64,000 nucleotides of DNA from Shewanella glacialimarina (GCF_020511155.1 NZ_CP041216.1:1550001-1614000), one strand, 5' to 3'. Positions 38,128 through 46,754 are shown, numbered from the stretch's first letter. The notes: generated from the sequence alone by a model not told the origin. A program made the numbers and translations.

Positions 38128-38997
38128 ATGTGGCAAAAAATCATATTAGTATCCAGTTTGTGTATCAGTGCTACTGCAAGTGCTGATTTACGTCACTATG
38201 TTGCCTCCCTTGAAAACTCTGCCTGGCGTGTAGGTGAAAATACCCCTATTGAATGTCGACTAGAGCATGATATTCCAGATTACGGCAAAGCTATTTTTTC
38301 CAGTAAATCTGGAAAAGATCTTAACTTACTCTTTACGCTTGATATGTGGGCTAAGCCCGACGCGGTTACCAATGCTAAATTAATCAGCCGAGCACCGACC
38401 TGGCGCCCAGGTGATGCATCAAAAGAAATTATCGCATTAAAGTATCAAAAACAATTTAACGGTGAAGTCCCTAAAAAAGCTGCCTGGGCTATGCTAAATG
38501 AATTAAGCCAGGGCCGTCAGCCTACGTTTTATTATGCCGATTGGTATGATGCATCAAGTAAAGTTGCAGTGGGGATTTCAGCGGTGAACTTTGCCAGCAA
38601 GTATCGTGAGTTTCGCTCATGCTTAGCTAATTTATTACCATACAGTTTTGATGACATTGCATTCACGGTTTTAAATTATCAAGAGGGTGGAACCGAGTTA
38701 ACTCGTTTTTCAAATTATCAGCTTAAAAAAGTACAAGAATACTTATCATACGATCCTAATATCGAGTTAGTGGTGGTTGATGCCTATACCGACAGCTACG
38801 GCGGCCGCTCAATTAACCAAAAAGTGTCAGAAAAACGTGCTGATTCAGTTAAAAGTTTATTAATTGCCAGTGGTATCTCACAAGACCGTATCACCACAGA
38901 AGGGCATGGTGAAAAACGTCACGTGGCTGGTAATGACTTAGCGTCAGAGCGACAAACAAACCGCAGAGTCGTGATTAGAATAACTAAACCTATATAG
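38128..38997 (+). CDS. motY: MotY, T-ring protein of the sodium-driven flagellar motor
   Basis: The 289-aa product has a signal peptide (cleavage near TASA, residue 19), an N-terminal MotY domain (RHYVASLENSAWRV) and a C-terminal OmpA-like peptidoglycan-binding domain (VVVDAYTDSYGGRSINQKVS, then RVTTEGHG-like block and ERQTNRRVVI). It forms the T-ring that anchors Na+-driven stators around the basal body. It is monocistronic with a terminator after it. Confidence 0.93.
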   Translation: MWQKIILVSSLCISATASADLRHYVASLENSAWRVGENTPIECRLEHDIPDYGKAIFSSKSGKDLNLLFTLDMWAKPDAVTNAKLISRAPTWRPGDASKEIIALKYQKQFNGEVPKKAAWAMLNELSQGRQPTFYYADWYDASSKVAVGISAVNFASKYREFRSCLANLLPYSFDDIAFTVLNYQEGGTELTRFSNYQLKKVQEYLSYDPNIELVVVDAYTDSYGGRSINQKVSEKRADSVKSLLIASGISQDRITTEGHGEKRHVAGNDLASERQTNRRVVIRITKPI

Positions 38998-39074
38998 TGC
39001 TGTTAATTATTACTTTGAAAATACACAGACCTTAATTTGTTTCAAAGTAACCTTAGCCATTAATCTGTAGCATT

Positions 39075-39101
39075 AGCCTGAATCATGTTCAGGCTTTTTT
39101 G
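39075..39101 (+). terminator. Terminator after motY
   Basis: AGCCTGAA and TTCAGGC form a 7-bp stem with loop TCATG, followed by TTTTTTG. Confidence 0.85.
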
Positions 39102-39127
39102 TTTGTGTTTGAAGGTAAATTTTAGAC

Positions 39128-39281
39128 AAAAAAAACCCACTCAAACCGAGTGGGCTAAATAATTTGCAATCAACAAATTTAAGGAAGGAAGTCAAGCATA
39201 AGAACTGGGAATAAGTTAATGTTTCACAAACACTAACTTGAAGTTCATTGTTTTCTCATCAAATCGATGTGTCCTGAAAAC
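39128..39281 (-). ncRNA. Candidate small RNA in the motY-ybgC gap
   Basis: On the minus strand a promoter-like TTGTGC (39316-39311), 17-bp spacer and TATTAT (39293-39288) would start RNA near 39281. An intrinsic terminator (CCCACTC/GAGTGGG, 39154-39136) followed by eight T residues ends it near 39128. No minus-strand gene explains this terminator. The ~154-nt RNA also contains a 12-bp hairpin (39213-39239) and a CATC/GATG hairpin (39257-39269). Only very short ORFs are present (about 10-15 codons). No known sRNA family is recognised. Confidence 0.5.
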
Positions 39282-39316
39282 AAGTTCATAATAGATTTAT
39301 TACTCTAAATGCACAA

Positions 39317-39794
39317 GATAGATTTATTCTTCTTTCGCATTAGATTTTGTAATGGCAGGATGTACTGATTTTGAATTTAAAATGGCCTCTGAGTACCATA
39401 ACAGTAGGTTTTGTTGAGATGATTCACATTTGAGTGAATAAATATTCGGATAAGTTGAATTGTTTTTTAAACGTAAATGTTAATAGCTTTAGTAAAGTGA
39501 GTGTTTACCTGAAAAAATAAGCTTTTATTGGGTTGTTTTTTTGTAATCTACAATCGTTTTTTATACTTTTGACCGGCAAAGCATAGCGATGTAGCGCTTT
39601 TTGAAATTAATATTTAACTAAGCTGCAATCTGTATCATCAAATGCACTTATTTTATCTAATTAAGATTCAATTTTTGGGTTGTTTGAAGGCCAGAAAACA
39701 TTAAAAAATCTTCATCTAAGTTGGTTAAACCCCAGATAATGCAATTTAACACTGTTATGCTCGAAATAAAGTCTGTTTTCAGCGGGTGAGATGA
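39317..39794. other. Remainder of the motY-ybgC intergenic region
   Basis: About 480 bp of AT-rich DNA lies between the candidate small-RNA promoter and the tol-pal promoter. I see no convincing ORF or named element in it. Confidence 0.45.
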
Positions 39795-39823
39795 TTCACA
39801 ACTGCCTTGCTACTCGGTATAGT
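39795..39823 (+). promoter_or_regulatory. Sigma-70 promoter of the ybgC-tol-pal operon
   Basis: TTCACA (39795-39800), a 17-bp spacer and TATAGT (39818-39823) each match the sigma-70 consensus at five of six positions. Transcription would start near 39830, about 30 nt before the ybgC ATG. Confidence 0.7.
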
Positions 39824-39858
39824 ATGCAAAATTTTGTAAGTAAAGAACGAGTCTTAAA

Positions 39859-40260
39859 ATGACGTTTAATTGGCCTGTAACAGTGTACTATGAAGACACC
39901 GATGCTGGTGGCGTTGTTTATCATTCAAATTACTTAAACTTCTTTGAAAGAGCACGCACCGAATGGCTTAAATCAATGGGCGTTAGTCAAACTAAATTAT
40001 TGGCTGATGACATTGCTTTTGTTGTTAAACGTGCAGAATTAGATTTTCGCCGCGCGGCAAAGTTTGAACAGGATTTTATAGTTGAATCCTCTATATCGTC
40101 ATTAAAAAAAGCGTCGTTGGTGTTCCAACAGCGTTTAATTGATGAGCTAGGTGAATGCTATTGTGAGGCAACGGTGATAGTCGCTTGTGTGTCCTTATCA
40201 AAAATGCGTCCCATAGCCATCCCAGAATTTATCGTTCAGGAGTTTAAGAGTGCACGCTGA
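39859..40260 (+). CDS. ybgC: Tol-Pal-associated acyl-CoA thioesterase YbgC
   Basis: The 133-aa hotdog-fold protein has the 4HBT active-site motif [25 protein letters not shown], given here as [15 protein letters not shown] (catalytic Asp near residue 13) and [14 protein letters not shown]. It hydrolyses acyl-CoA/ACP thioesters and is the conserved first gene of the tol-pal operon. It overlaps tolQ by 11 nt. Confidence 0.95.
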   Translation: MTFNWPVTVYYEDTDAGGVVYHSNYLNFFERARTEWLKSMGVSQTKLLADDIAFVVKRAELDFRRAAKFEQDFIVESSISSLKKASLVFQQRLIDELGECYCEATVIVACVSLSKMRPIAIPEFIVQEFKSAR

Positions 40261-40939
40261 TATGTCTTTTATTGGTTTGTTTTTACAAGCCAGTGTGTTG
40301 GTAAAGCTAGTTATGTTTACTTTGTTAGGTTTATCTATTGCATCTTGGGCGGTGATCATTCAACGCCGATCAATGCTGAATTCAGCACGGGTAAAATCCG
40401 CGCGTTTTGAAGATACCTTTTGGTCCGGTGTCGACTTAAACCGCTTATACAAAGAACTAACCGCCAGAGGCGAAAGCATTGCTGGCCTAGAAGCAATGTT
40501 TGTTGCAGGCTTTAAAGAATATTCAAGAGTGATCAAAGTTAACAGTAAGTCACCAGATGCTGTAATGGAAGGCACATCTAGAGCCATGCGCGTGAGTTTG
40601 TCACGTGAAATGGAAAAACTGGAAAACAATTTACCTATGCTAGCCACCATAGGTTCAACCAGTCCTTATATTGGATTGTTTGGTACCGTATGGGGAATTA
40701 TGAACTCGTTTATCGCGTTAGGTACAGTAGAGAATGCCACATTGGCCATGGTTGCACCAGGTATTGCTGAAGCACTGATTGCAACCGCTATGGGTTTATT
40801 TGCCGCTATTCCTGCAGTTGTTGCCTACAACCGTTTTGCTACACAAGCTGAAAAGCTAGAGATGGCCTACGCAAACTTTATGGAAGAGTTTTCTAACATT
40901 TTACAGCGCCAAGCCTATAGTGAAAAGGAAGCGGTGTAA
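40250..40939 (+). CDS. tolQ: TolQ proton channel subunit
   Basis: The 229-aa product (E. coli 230) has three membrane helices and the MotA/ExbB/TolQ core ([20 protein letters not shown] and [17 protein letters not shown]). With TolR it uses the proton gradient to energise TolA. A GTG start at 40250 is chosen because AGGAG lies 7 nt upstream and the resulting N-terminus aligns in length with E. coli TolQ; an ATG at 40262 is the alternative. Its stop overlaps tolR. Confidence 0.95.
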   Translation: MHADMSFIGLFLQASVLVKLVMFTLLGLSIASWAVIIQRRSMLNSARVKSARFEDTFWSGVDLNRLYKELTARGESIAGLEAMFVAGFKEYSRVIKVNSKSPDAVMEGTSRAMRVSLSREMEKLENNLPMLATIGSTSPYIGLFGTVWGIMNSFIALGTVENATLAMVAPGIAEALIATAMGLFAAIPAVVAYNRFATQAEKLEMAYANFMEEFSNILQRQAYSEKEAV

Positions 40940-41367
40940 TGTACCAACGTAAGCGTAAACGTCCTATTGCTGAAATTAACGTTGTACCGTATATCGACGT
41001 TATGTTGGTGCTATTGATCATTTTTATGGTCACGGCGCCAATTGTTTCTCAGGGTGTTAAAGTTGAATTGCCACAGGGCAAAGCTGAATCATTACCACCA
41101 GACAGTAAACCGCCTATCGTAGCCTCTATTGATGCAGCGGGTGAATACTTTTTAAATGTGGGTTCTGGTTCTAATAGTGACCCTTTAGACCTGGATGAAA
41201 TTGCAATTCAGGTTGGCGCCATGATCCAGCTTGAACCCTTACGGCCTGTGGTTGTAAAGGCAGACAGAAGTATTGCCTATGAAAATGTTATTCAACTCAT
41301 GGTGAGCTTGCAACAAGCGGGCGTGCCTGCGGTAGGGTTAATGACTGATTCACCGAAGGAGAAATAG
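40939..41367 (+). CDS. tolR: TolR
   Basis: The 142-aa product has a cytoplasmic N-terminus (RKRKRPIAEINVVPYIDVML), one membrane helix carrying the conserved Asp of the proton path (VPYIDVMLVLLIIFMV) and a periplasmic ExbD/TolR domain. It pairs with TolQ as the motor for TolA. It overlaps tolQ by one base and abuts tolA. Confidence 0.95.
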   Translation: MYQRKRKRPIAEINVVPYIDVMLVLLIIFMVTAPIVSQGVKVELPQGKAESLPPDSKPPIVASIDAAGEYFLNVGSGSNSDPLDLDEIAIQVGAMIQLEPLRPVVVKADRSIAYENVIQLMVSLQQAGVPAVGLMTDSPKEK

Positions 41368-42339
41368 GTGGCTAATCAATCTACTATTAAAATACCGGTA
41401 GCGATTTCTGCCGGTATCCACATTGGTGCGATTGTTATTTTAGTGATAGGCGTAAGTTTCGATGATAAGCCTAAAACAATGCCATCTGCACCTAGTGCAC
41501 CTGCTATTCAAGCTGTTATGGTTGATCAACAAAAAATCACTCAGCATGTAGAAAAGTTAAAGCAACAAAAGCAAGACACTGAAAACAAAGAAAAGGCACG
41601 TCAAGCAGAGTTAGAGCGTAAAGCCAACGAAGCACGCCAACAACGTGAGCAAGAACAGCAAAAGATCAAGAATTTAGAAATCGAACGCAAACAGAAAGAA
41701 GTTGAAACACAAATAGCCAATGATGCCGCTAAAGCTGCTCAAATAAAAGTGCAGCAAGAAAAAGAGCGTGCGAATAAGGCCGAAGCCGTTCGTAAGCAAA
41801 AAGAGCAAGAACAGAAAGCTTCGGAACAAGCCGCACAAAAAGCGGCAGAAAAACGTAAGCAAGAAGAAGCCGCAGCGAAACAAGCCGCAGATGAACGTAA
41901 GCGTAAAGCTGAAGAAGATGAACGCAAACGTAAATTAGAGGAAGATCGCCAACGCAAAGCGAAAGCCGATGCCGATGCAAAAGCACGTCAAGAGCAAGAA
42001 ATGACAGACGCACTCGCGGCAGAACAAGCAACGTTATCGCAAACGCGAAATAAGCAAGTTATGTCAGAAGTGGATCGATTTAAAGCGATGATCATTGCCA
42101 CTATTCAGCGTAACCTTGTGGTTGACGAGTCGATGCGCGGAAAAAGTTGTCGCGTGTTTATCCGATTAGCACAAGATGGTTTTGTGACGTCAAGTCAGAC
42201 ATTAGATGGCGATCAGGTTGTGTGTCGTGCAGCAAAAGCAGCAATTAATAAAGCAGGTCGTTTACCCGTATCTACAGAAGCGGGTGTATACGATAAATTA
42301 AAAGAAATTAACTTAACGGTTTCACCGGAATTTAATTAG
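41368..42339 (+). CDS. tolA: TolA envelope-spanning protein
   Basis: The 323-aa product has an N-terminal membrane helix (about 9-29), a long Lys/Glu/Ala/Gln-rich helical domain (about 55-225) and a C-terminal globular domain with two Cys residues (KSCRVFIRLAQDG, then DQVVCRAAKAAINKAG). It transmits TolQR energy to TolB-Pal at the outer membrane. The start is GTG immediately after the tolR stop, with AAGGAG upstream. Long antisense frames here are artefacts of the repetitive codons. Confidence 0.95.
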   Translation: MANQSTIKIPVAISAGIHIGAIVILVIGVSFDDKPKTMPSAPSAPAIQAVMVDQQKITQHVEKLKQQKQDTENKEKARQAELERKANEARQQREQEQQKIKNLEIERKQKEVETQIANDAAKAAQIKVQQEKERANKAEAVRKQKEQEQKASEQAAQKAAEKRKQEEAAAKQAADERKRKAEEDERKRKLEEDRQRKAKADADAKARQEQEMTDALAAEQATLSQTRNKQVMSEVDRFKAMIIATIQRNLVVDESMRGKSCRVFIRLAQDGFVTSSQTLDGDQVVCRAAKAAINKAGRLPVSTEAGVYDKLKEINLTVSPEFN

Positions 42340-42402
42340 TATATTAATGTATTACCTATACAAAATAATGCATTAAAAATGCGAAGGGTATGAAGGAGTC
42401 TC

Positions 42403-43731
42403 ATGAATAATTTGGTTAAATGGTTCGCATTGGCATGTGTTGTAATGATAACGCCAGCACGTGCAGCCTTGGATATTGTGATCACCGAAGGTGTTGATCA
42501 ATCGCGTCCAATCGCTATCGTGCCTTTTGTATGGCAAGGTGAAGGTGCAGCGCCTGCATCTATTTCAGATGTAGTGATGTCTGACTTATCTAGAAGTGGT
42601 ACTTTTTCACCACTTGATAAACGTGCATTACCACAGTCTAATATTAATACAGTAGCTCAGTTCAACGCTGCTAACTGGGGCAATGTGTCCGCAGATGCAC
42701 TTGTTGTTGGTTCGGTTAAGCCCTACGGTACAGGTCAATTTTTAGTCACTTTTGAACTTATCGACCTGGTAAAAGCACAGCTTCAAGCTGGTAAAGGCCC
42801 AGTTAATACTAGCGAACTGTTATTAGAAAGCCGCGAAACAGTGATTAACGCCAACCAATTTAGACAATACGCCCATCGCATCAGTGATGTTGTATATGAA
42901 AAATTAACTGGAATAAGAGGCGCATTCTTAACTCGAATCGCTTATGTTGTCGTTAAGCAAGGTCAAAAAGCGCCGTATCATTTAATGATCGCCGACTATG
43001 ATGGTTACAACGAGCAAATGTTATTACGCTCGCCAGAACCATTAATGTCACCAAGCTGGTCTCCAGATGGTCGTCGCTTAGCGTATGTGAGTTTTGAAAA
43101 TCGCAAAGCTGAAATATTTGTTCAAGACATATACACTCAAACTCGTACGCTAGTGAGTAGTTTTGACGGTATAAATGGCGCGCCTTCTTTTTCACCAGAC
43201 GGTAAAAAGTTAGCCGTGACCTTATCAAAAGATGGTCAGCCAGAAATTTACACAGTGGATATAGCCACTAAAGCAACCAAACGGGTTACAGATCACTACG
43301 CCATTGACACAGAGCCTTCATGGTTCCCCGATGGTAAGTCGCTTCTTTTCACGTCTGAGCGTGGTGGTAGACCGCAGCTTTACAAAGTGAATTTGGATAC
43401 AAACAAAGTCAGTCGAATGACTTTTGAAGGCGAATGGAATTTAGGTGGTTCAATTACACCTGATGGTCGCAGCATGATTTTTGTGAATCGTACTAATGGA
43501 CGTTTCAATATTGCCAGAATGGACTTAGCAACTCGCTTTATGCAGGTGTTATCATCTACTCGATTAGATGAATCTCCAAGTGTTGCACCTAATGGCACTA
43601 TGGTGATTTATGGTACGACTCACGAAGGTAAACAAGTACTGGCTGCGGTTTCTACCGATGGCCGATTTAAGGCAAGATTGCCTGCTGGACAAGGTGAGGT
43701 GAAATCACCAGCCTGGTCCCCATTTCTTTAA
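42403..43731 (+). CDS. tolB: TolB periplasmic beta-propeller protein
   Basis: The 442-aa product has a signal peptide (cleavage after ARA, about residue 21), an N-terminal alpha/beta domain and six WD40-like PD40 repeats such as [20 protein letters not shown] and [20 protein letters not shown]. TolB binds Pal and outer-membrane components and is released by TolA. The gap to pal is 25 bp. Confidence 0.95.
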   Translation: MNNLVKWFALACVVMITPARAALDIVITEGVDQSRPIAIVPFVWQGEGAAPASISDVVMSDLSRSGTFSPLDKRALPQSNINTVAQFNAANWGNVSADALVVGSVKPYGTGQFLVTFELIDLVKAQLQAGKGPVNTSELLLESRETVINANQFRQYAHRISDVVYEKLTGIRGAFLTRIAYVVVKQGQKAPYHLMIADYDGYNEQMLLRSPEPLMSPSWSPDGRRLAYVSFENRKAEIFVQDIYTQTRTLVSSFDGINGAPSFSPDGKKLAVTLSKDGQPEIYTVDIATKATKRVTDHYAIDTEPSWFPDGKSLLFTSERGGRPQLYKVNLDTNKVSRMTFEGEWNLGGSITPDGRSMIFVNRTNGRFNIARMDLATRFMQVLSSTRLDESPSVAPNGTMVIYGTTHEGKQVLAAVSTDGRFKARLPAGQGEVKSPAWSPFL

Positions 43732-43756
43732 TATTAAGTATCGATAAGGATTTAAC

Positions 43757-44293
43757 ATGGATCTGAATAAGTTGTTCAAAGCTATGATGGTTGCAGTTCC
43801 GCTAATGGCACTGGGTGCTTGTAGCTCAACTTCAGACTCTGACACAGATGCTAGCGGTTCTACTTCTGGTTCATCTAGCGAGTATGGCAATGGTGGTCTT
43901 GAAACAGGTGGTGCTGGTGCAGTCTTAAGCCCAGCAGAACAACAACGTTTAAATGAGCAAGAATTACGTCGTCAAAACGTTATTTACTTCGACTTTGATC
44001 GCAGTGAATTACAAACTGACAATGCTGAAATTCTTATGGCGCACGGCAATTACTTAGTTGAACATCCAAATGTTCGCGTATTAATTGAAGGCCATGCTGA
44101 CGAACGTGGTACACCAGAATACAACATCGCACTAGGCGAACGTCGCGCTAAAGCGATTGCTAAATACTTACAAGGCATGGGTGTACAACCTAGCCAAATG
44201 AGTATCGTAAGCTACGGTGAAGAAAAGCCTTTAGACTTTTCTCGCACTGACACCGGTTTTGCTCAAAACCGTCGCGGTGTGTTAGTTTACTAA
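43757..44293 (+). CDS. pal: Peptidoglycan-associated lipoprotein Pal
   Basis: The 178-aa product has a lipoprotein signal (lipobox LGAC, Cys22), a Ser/Gly-rich linker (SGSTSGSSSEYGNGG) and a C-terminal OmpA-like domain (YFDFDRSELQTDN, VLIEGHADERGTPEYNIALG). It tethers the outer membrane to peptidoglycan within the Tol-Pal system. Confidence 0.96.
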   Translation: MDLNKLFKAMMVAVPLMALGACSSTSDSDTDASGSTSGSSSEYGNGGLETGGAGAVLSPAEQQRLNEQELRRQNVIYFDFDRSELQTDNAEILMAHGNYLVEHPNVRVLIEGHADERGTPEYNIALGERRAKAIAKYLQGMGVQPSQMSIVSYGEEKPLDFSRTDTGFAQNRRGVLVY

Positions 44294-44308
44294 GCGTTAT
44301 TGAAAAAA

Positions 44309-44329
44309 GGTCAACCACCTTGGTTGACC
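44309..44329 (+). other. Hairpin between pal and cpoB
   Basis: GGTCAACC / GGTTGACC form an 8-bp perfect stem without a T-run, in the 51-bp gap between pal and cpoB. It may stabilise the upstream mRNA or tune expression between the two genes, not terminate it. Confidence 0.55.
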
Positions 44330-44344
44330 CGTTAGGAGATTTAC

Positions 44345-45085
44345 ATGAAACATGCCGTATTAGTTGCGGCAATGTTCTTTGGTGCAGGGGCAGCAGTAGC
44401 TGCTCCCGCCCCTGTAGAGGATGTTGCTAATGGTTCAAGCGATGATCGTTTAGCACGTGTAGAACGCATCATAAAAGCAAAGCAACAGGGTGAATTTGAC
44501 ATGCAACGTCGACTAGACGCTTTGCAAAGAGAAGTGTTGGATTTACGTGGCATTACTGAGCAACAGAATTACCAGATCAATCAAATGTTGCAACGTCAAC
44601 GCCAGCTTTACGAAGACATAGCAAACTTATCGACCAAAGCCGCACCAGTAGCAAATGCACCCGCTGCAACAGATGCAGTTAGCGTTGCCGCCTCAAGTTC
44701 GACATTAGGCGAAACAGGTAGCTATGAAGCTGCGGTTAACCTAGTGCTTAAAGATCGTAAGTATGATGATGCAATTCCTGCCTTTCGAAGTTTTATAAAA
44801 CAATATCCACAATCAAGCTATGCTGCTAACGCAAATTACTGGTTAGGTCAGCTATTGTTTAATAAAGGTGAGCATGCAGATGCTAAAGGCGCCTTTAGTG
44901 CGGTTGTGAGTCAATTTGCTGATTCAAACAAACGTGGCGATAGTTTAGTTAAGTTAGGTATGATAGCTGAAAAAGAGAGTGACCTTGCCGGAGCAAAAGC
45001 ACTCTATAATAAAGTATTAAAAGAATACCCTAACAGCGCTTCAGCACGCCTTGCACAGCAGCAGTTATCAGCACTTAATGGCTAA
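44345..45085 (+). CDS. cpoB: CpoB (YbgF), cell-division coordinator
   Basis: The 246-aa product has a signal peptide (cleavage near VAA, residue 20), a trimerising coiled coil (about 35-85: RRLDALQREVLDLRGITEQQ) and C-terminal TPR repeats (YEAAVNLVLKDRKYDDAIPA, QSSYAANANYWLGQLL). CpoB links Tol function to PBP1B activity during constriction. It is the last protein gene before the tRNA array, as in enteric bacteria. Confidence 0.93.
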   Translation: MKHAVLVAAMFFGAGAAVAAPAPVEDVANGSSDDRLARVERIIKAKQQGEFDMQRRLDALQREVLDLRGITEQQNYQINQMLQRQRQLYEDIANLSTKAAPVANAPAATDAVSVAASSSTLGETGSYEAAVNLVLKDRKYDDAIPAFRSFIKQYPQSSYAANANYWLGQLLFNKGEHADAKGAFSAVVSQFADSNKRGDSLVKLGMIAEKESDLAGAKALYNKVLKEYPNSASARLAQQQLSALNG

Positions 45086-45150
45086 TAAAGTCAAAAAGCA
45101 GCCTCTTAGTCTGTTTTTCATGCAAACAACCACAAATTAGAAATTTGCGC

Positions 45151-45178
45151 TTGCATGACAAAATGAAAACGGTATTAT
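45151..45178 (+). promoter_or_regulatory. Stable-RNA promoter of the tRNA-Lys array
   Basis: TTGCAT (45151-45156), a 16-bp spacer and TATTAT (45173-45178) are followed by the GC-rich discriminator AGGCGCCC. This layout is typical of rRNA/tRNA promoters under stringent (ppGpp) control. RNA would start near 45186. Confidence 0.75.
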
Positions 45179-45238
45179 AGGCGCCCTCAGAACGGCATAG
45201 CCTTTTGGGGGATGTTTTAGAGTTATTTAGAACATTCT

Positions 45239-45283
45239 GGGTCGTTAGCTCAGTCGGTCTTGAAATATAGGCAGTTGGCTTTT
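45239..45283 (+). pseudogene. tRNA-Lys 5'-half remnant, kind A, copy 1
   Basis: It starts like tRNA-Lys (GGGTCGTTAGCTCAGTCGGT), has a foreign D-arm segment (CTTGAAATATAGGC), then GTTGGCTTTT, and stops there. The anticodon 3' half, T-arm and acceptor 3' strand are missing and replaced by a spacer with CCAGTTAACC. Confidence 0.8.
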
Positions 45284-45319
45284 GTTCCAGTTAACCATAA
45301 CAGGTTAGCAAAACAAGAT

Positions 45320-45395
45320 GGGTCGTTAGCTCAGTCGGTAGAGCAGTTGGCTTTTAACCAATTGGTCGAAGGTTCGAATCCTTCACGACCCACCA
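45320..45395 (+). tRNA. tRNA-Lys (UUU), copy 1
   Basis: The 76-nt gene has a perfect acceptor (GGGTCGT/ACGACCC), D-stem GCTC/GAGC, anticodon loop CTTTTAA with anticodon TTT, T-arm GAAGG-TTCGAAT-CCTTC and encoded CCA. Confidence 0.97.
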
Positions 45396-45433
45396 CTTTA
45401 TTTGAGAGTGGCTAAATAATTCACTTACCAGAT

Positions 45434-45477
45434 GGGTCGTTAGCTCAGTCGTTTTGAAACATAGACAGTTGGCTTTT
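45434..45477 (+). pseudogene. tRNA-Lys 5'-half remnant, kind A, copy 2
   Basis: Same structure as copy 1: a normal 5' end, an altered D-arm (GTTTTGAAACATAGA) and a stop after GGCTTTT, continuing into the shared CCAGTTAACC spacer. Confidence 0.8.
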
Positions 45478-45513
45478 GTTCCAGTTAACCATAACAGGTT
45501 AGCAAAACAAGAT

Positions 45514-45589
45514 GGGTCGTTAGCTCAGTCGGTAGAGCAGTTGGCTTTTAACCAATTGGTCGAAGGTTCAAATCCTTCACGACCCACCA
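45514..45589 (+). tRNA. tRNA-Lys (UUU), copy 2
   Basis: Intact 76-nt tRNA-Lys(TTT) with encoded CCA. It differs from copy 1 by one T-loop base (TTCAAAT instead of TTCGAAT), which keeps a purine at that site. Confidence 0.96.
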
Positions 45590-45631
45590 CTTTTTAAATA
45601 GTGGTTAAAGAATTTAAAGTAAAACCAAGAT

Positions 45632-45735
45632 GGGTCGTTAGCTCAGTCACTCTTTCTCTAAGCGAAGAGCTACATCAAAAGCTGCAGTTAGCTTTTAACC
45701 AATTGGTCGAAGGTTTTAATCTTCACGTTATACCA
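45632..45735 (+). pseudogene. tRNA-Lys pseudogene with expanded D-arm, kind B, copy 1
   Basis: The 5' end and anticodon arm are tRNA-like, but the D-arm is enlarged by about 28 nt (ACTCTTTCTCTAAGCGAAGA region). The T-arm (GGTTTTAATCTTC) and the acceptor 3' strand are broken, and there is no proper acceptor/CCA end. Confidence 0.8.
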
Positions 45736-45773
45736 CTTTATTTGAGAGTGGCTAAATAATTCAGTTACCATAT

Positions 45774-45849
45774 GGGTCGTTAGCTCAGTCGGTAGAGCAG
45801 TTGGCTTTTAACCAATTGGTCGAAGGTTCGAATCCTTCACGACCCACCA
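45774..45849 (+). tRNA. tRNA-Lys (UUU), copy 3
   Basis: Intact 76-nt gene, identical to copy 1 in all stems and loops, with encoded CCA. Confidence 0.97.
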
Positions 45850-45887
45850 CTTTATTTGAGAGTGGTTAAATAATTCACTTACCAGAT

Positions 45888-45932
45888 GGGTCGTTAGCTC
45901 AGTCAGTCTTGAAACATAGACAGTTGGCTTTT
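45888..45932 (+). pseudogene. tRNA-Lys 5'-half remnant, kind A, copy 3
   Basis: Normal 5' end, altered D-arm (AGTCTTGAAACATAGA), ends after GGCTTTT, then the shared spacer. Confidence 0.8.
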
Positions 45933-45969
45933 GTTCCAGTTAACCATAACAGGTTAGCAAAACCAAGAT

Positions 45970-46045
45970 GGGTCGTTAGCTCAGTCGGTAGAGCAGTTGG
46001 CTTTTAACCAATTGGTCGAAGGTTCGAATCCTTCACGACCCACCA
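45970..46045 (+). tRNA. tRNA-Lys (UUU), copy 4
   Basis: Intact 76-nt gene, identical to copy 1, with encoded CCA. Confidence 0.97.
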
Positions 46046-46086
46046 CTTTTTAAATAGTGGTTAAAGAATTTAAAGCAATACTAGAT

Positions 46087-46162
46087 GGGTCGTTAGCTCA
46101 GTCGGTAGAGCAGTTGGCTTTTAACCAATTGGTCGAAGGTTCGAATCCTTCACGACCCACCA
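46087..46162 (+). tRNA. tRNA-Lys (UUU), copy 5
   Basis: Intact 76-nt gene, identical to copy 1, with encoded CCA, only 41 nt after copy 4 and with no remnant between. Confidence 0.97.
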
Positions 46163-46220
46163 CTTTTTAAATAGTGGTTAAAGAATTTAAAGTAGAATCA
46201 AGTTTAAAGTAATACCAGAT

Positions 46221-46265
46221 GGGTCGTTAGCTCAGTCGGTCTTGAAACATAGACAGTTGGCTTTT
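46221..46265 (+). pseudogene. tRNA-Lys 5'-half remnant, kind A, copy 4
   Basis: Normal 5' end with CGGTCTTGAAACATAGA in the D-arm region, truncated after GGCTTTT, then the shared spacer with small changes. Confidence 0.8.
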
Positions 46266-46301
46266 GTTCCAGTTAACCAATAAGGTTGGCAAAACCAAGA
46301 T

Positions 46302-46377
46302 GGGTCGTTAGCTCAGTCGGTAGAGCAGTTGGCTTTTAACCAATTGGTCGAAGGTTCGAATCCTTCACGACCCACCA
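46302..46377 (+). tRNA. tRNA-Lys (UUU), copy 6
   Basis: Intact 76-nt gene, identical to copy 1, with encoded CCA. It is the last undamaged copy in the array. Confidence 0.97.
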
Positions 46378-46437
46378 CTTCTTCAACTCTCCGTATTAAA
46401 TTCCAGTTAACTACTTAAAGATCAGCAAAACTAAGAT

Positions 46438-46530
46438 GGGTCGTTAGCTCAGTCACTCTTTATTTATATCAAAAGCTGCAGTTGGCTTTTAACCAATTGG
46501 TCGAAGGTTCGAATCCTTCACGACCCACCA
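46438..46530 (+). pseudogene. tRNA-Lys-like gene with expanded D-arm, kind B, copy 2
   Basis: At 93 nt, the acceptor, anticodon arm (TTT), T-arm and CCA are all perfect. Only the D-arm differs: GCTC...GAGC is replaced by an insert ending ATCAAAAGCTGC. AGCT could pair with AGCT to make a 4-bp stem around a ~24-nt loop. It is the copy most likely to retain some tRNA-like folding. Confidence 0.7.
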
Positions 46531-46601
46531 CTTTTCCTTCCCGATGTTGTAACTCCTAGTTGTAATCTCCAGTTAACCATATCGCTTAGTAAAACTAAGA
46601 T

Positions 46602-46694
46602 GGGTCGTTAGCTCAGTCACTCTTTATTTATATCAAAAGCTGCAGTTGGCTTTTAACCCATTGGTCGAAGGTTCGAATCCTTCACGACCCACCA
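46602..46694 (+). pseudogene. tRNA-Lys pseudogene with expanded D-arm, kind B, copy 3
   Basis: Same as the copy at 46438 except that the anticodon stem has CCCAT in place of CCAAT, giving a U-C mismatch. Confidence 0.75.
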
Positions 46695-46754
46695 CTTCTT
46701 CAACTCTTCGTACTAAATTCCAGTTAACTACTTAAAGATCAGCAAAACCAAGAT

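Noticed and set aside
39190..39281. Very short ORFs in the motY-ybgC gap (about 10 and 14 codons) as a small-protein gene
   Set aside because: No convincing ribosome site spacing or conservation evidence; the RNA structure signal is stronger than any coding signal.
41674..42031. Three overlapping minus-strand frames inside tolA
   Set aside because: They are produced by the Lys/Glu/Ala-rich codons of TolA; no ribosome site or family similarity.
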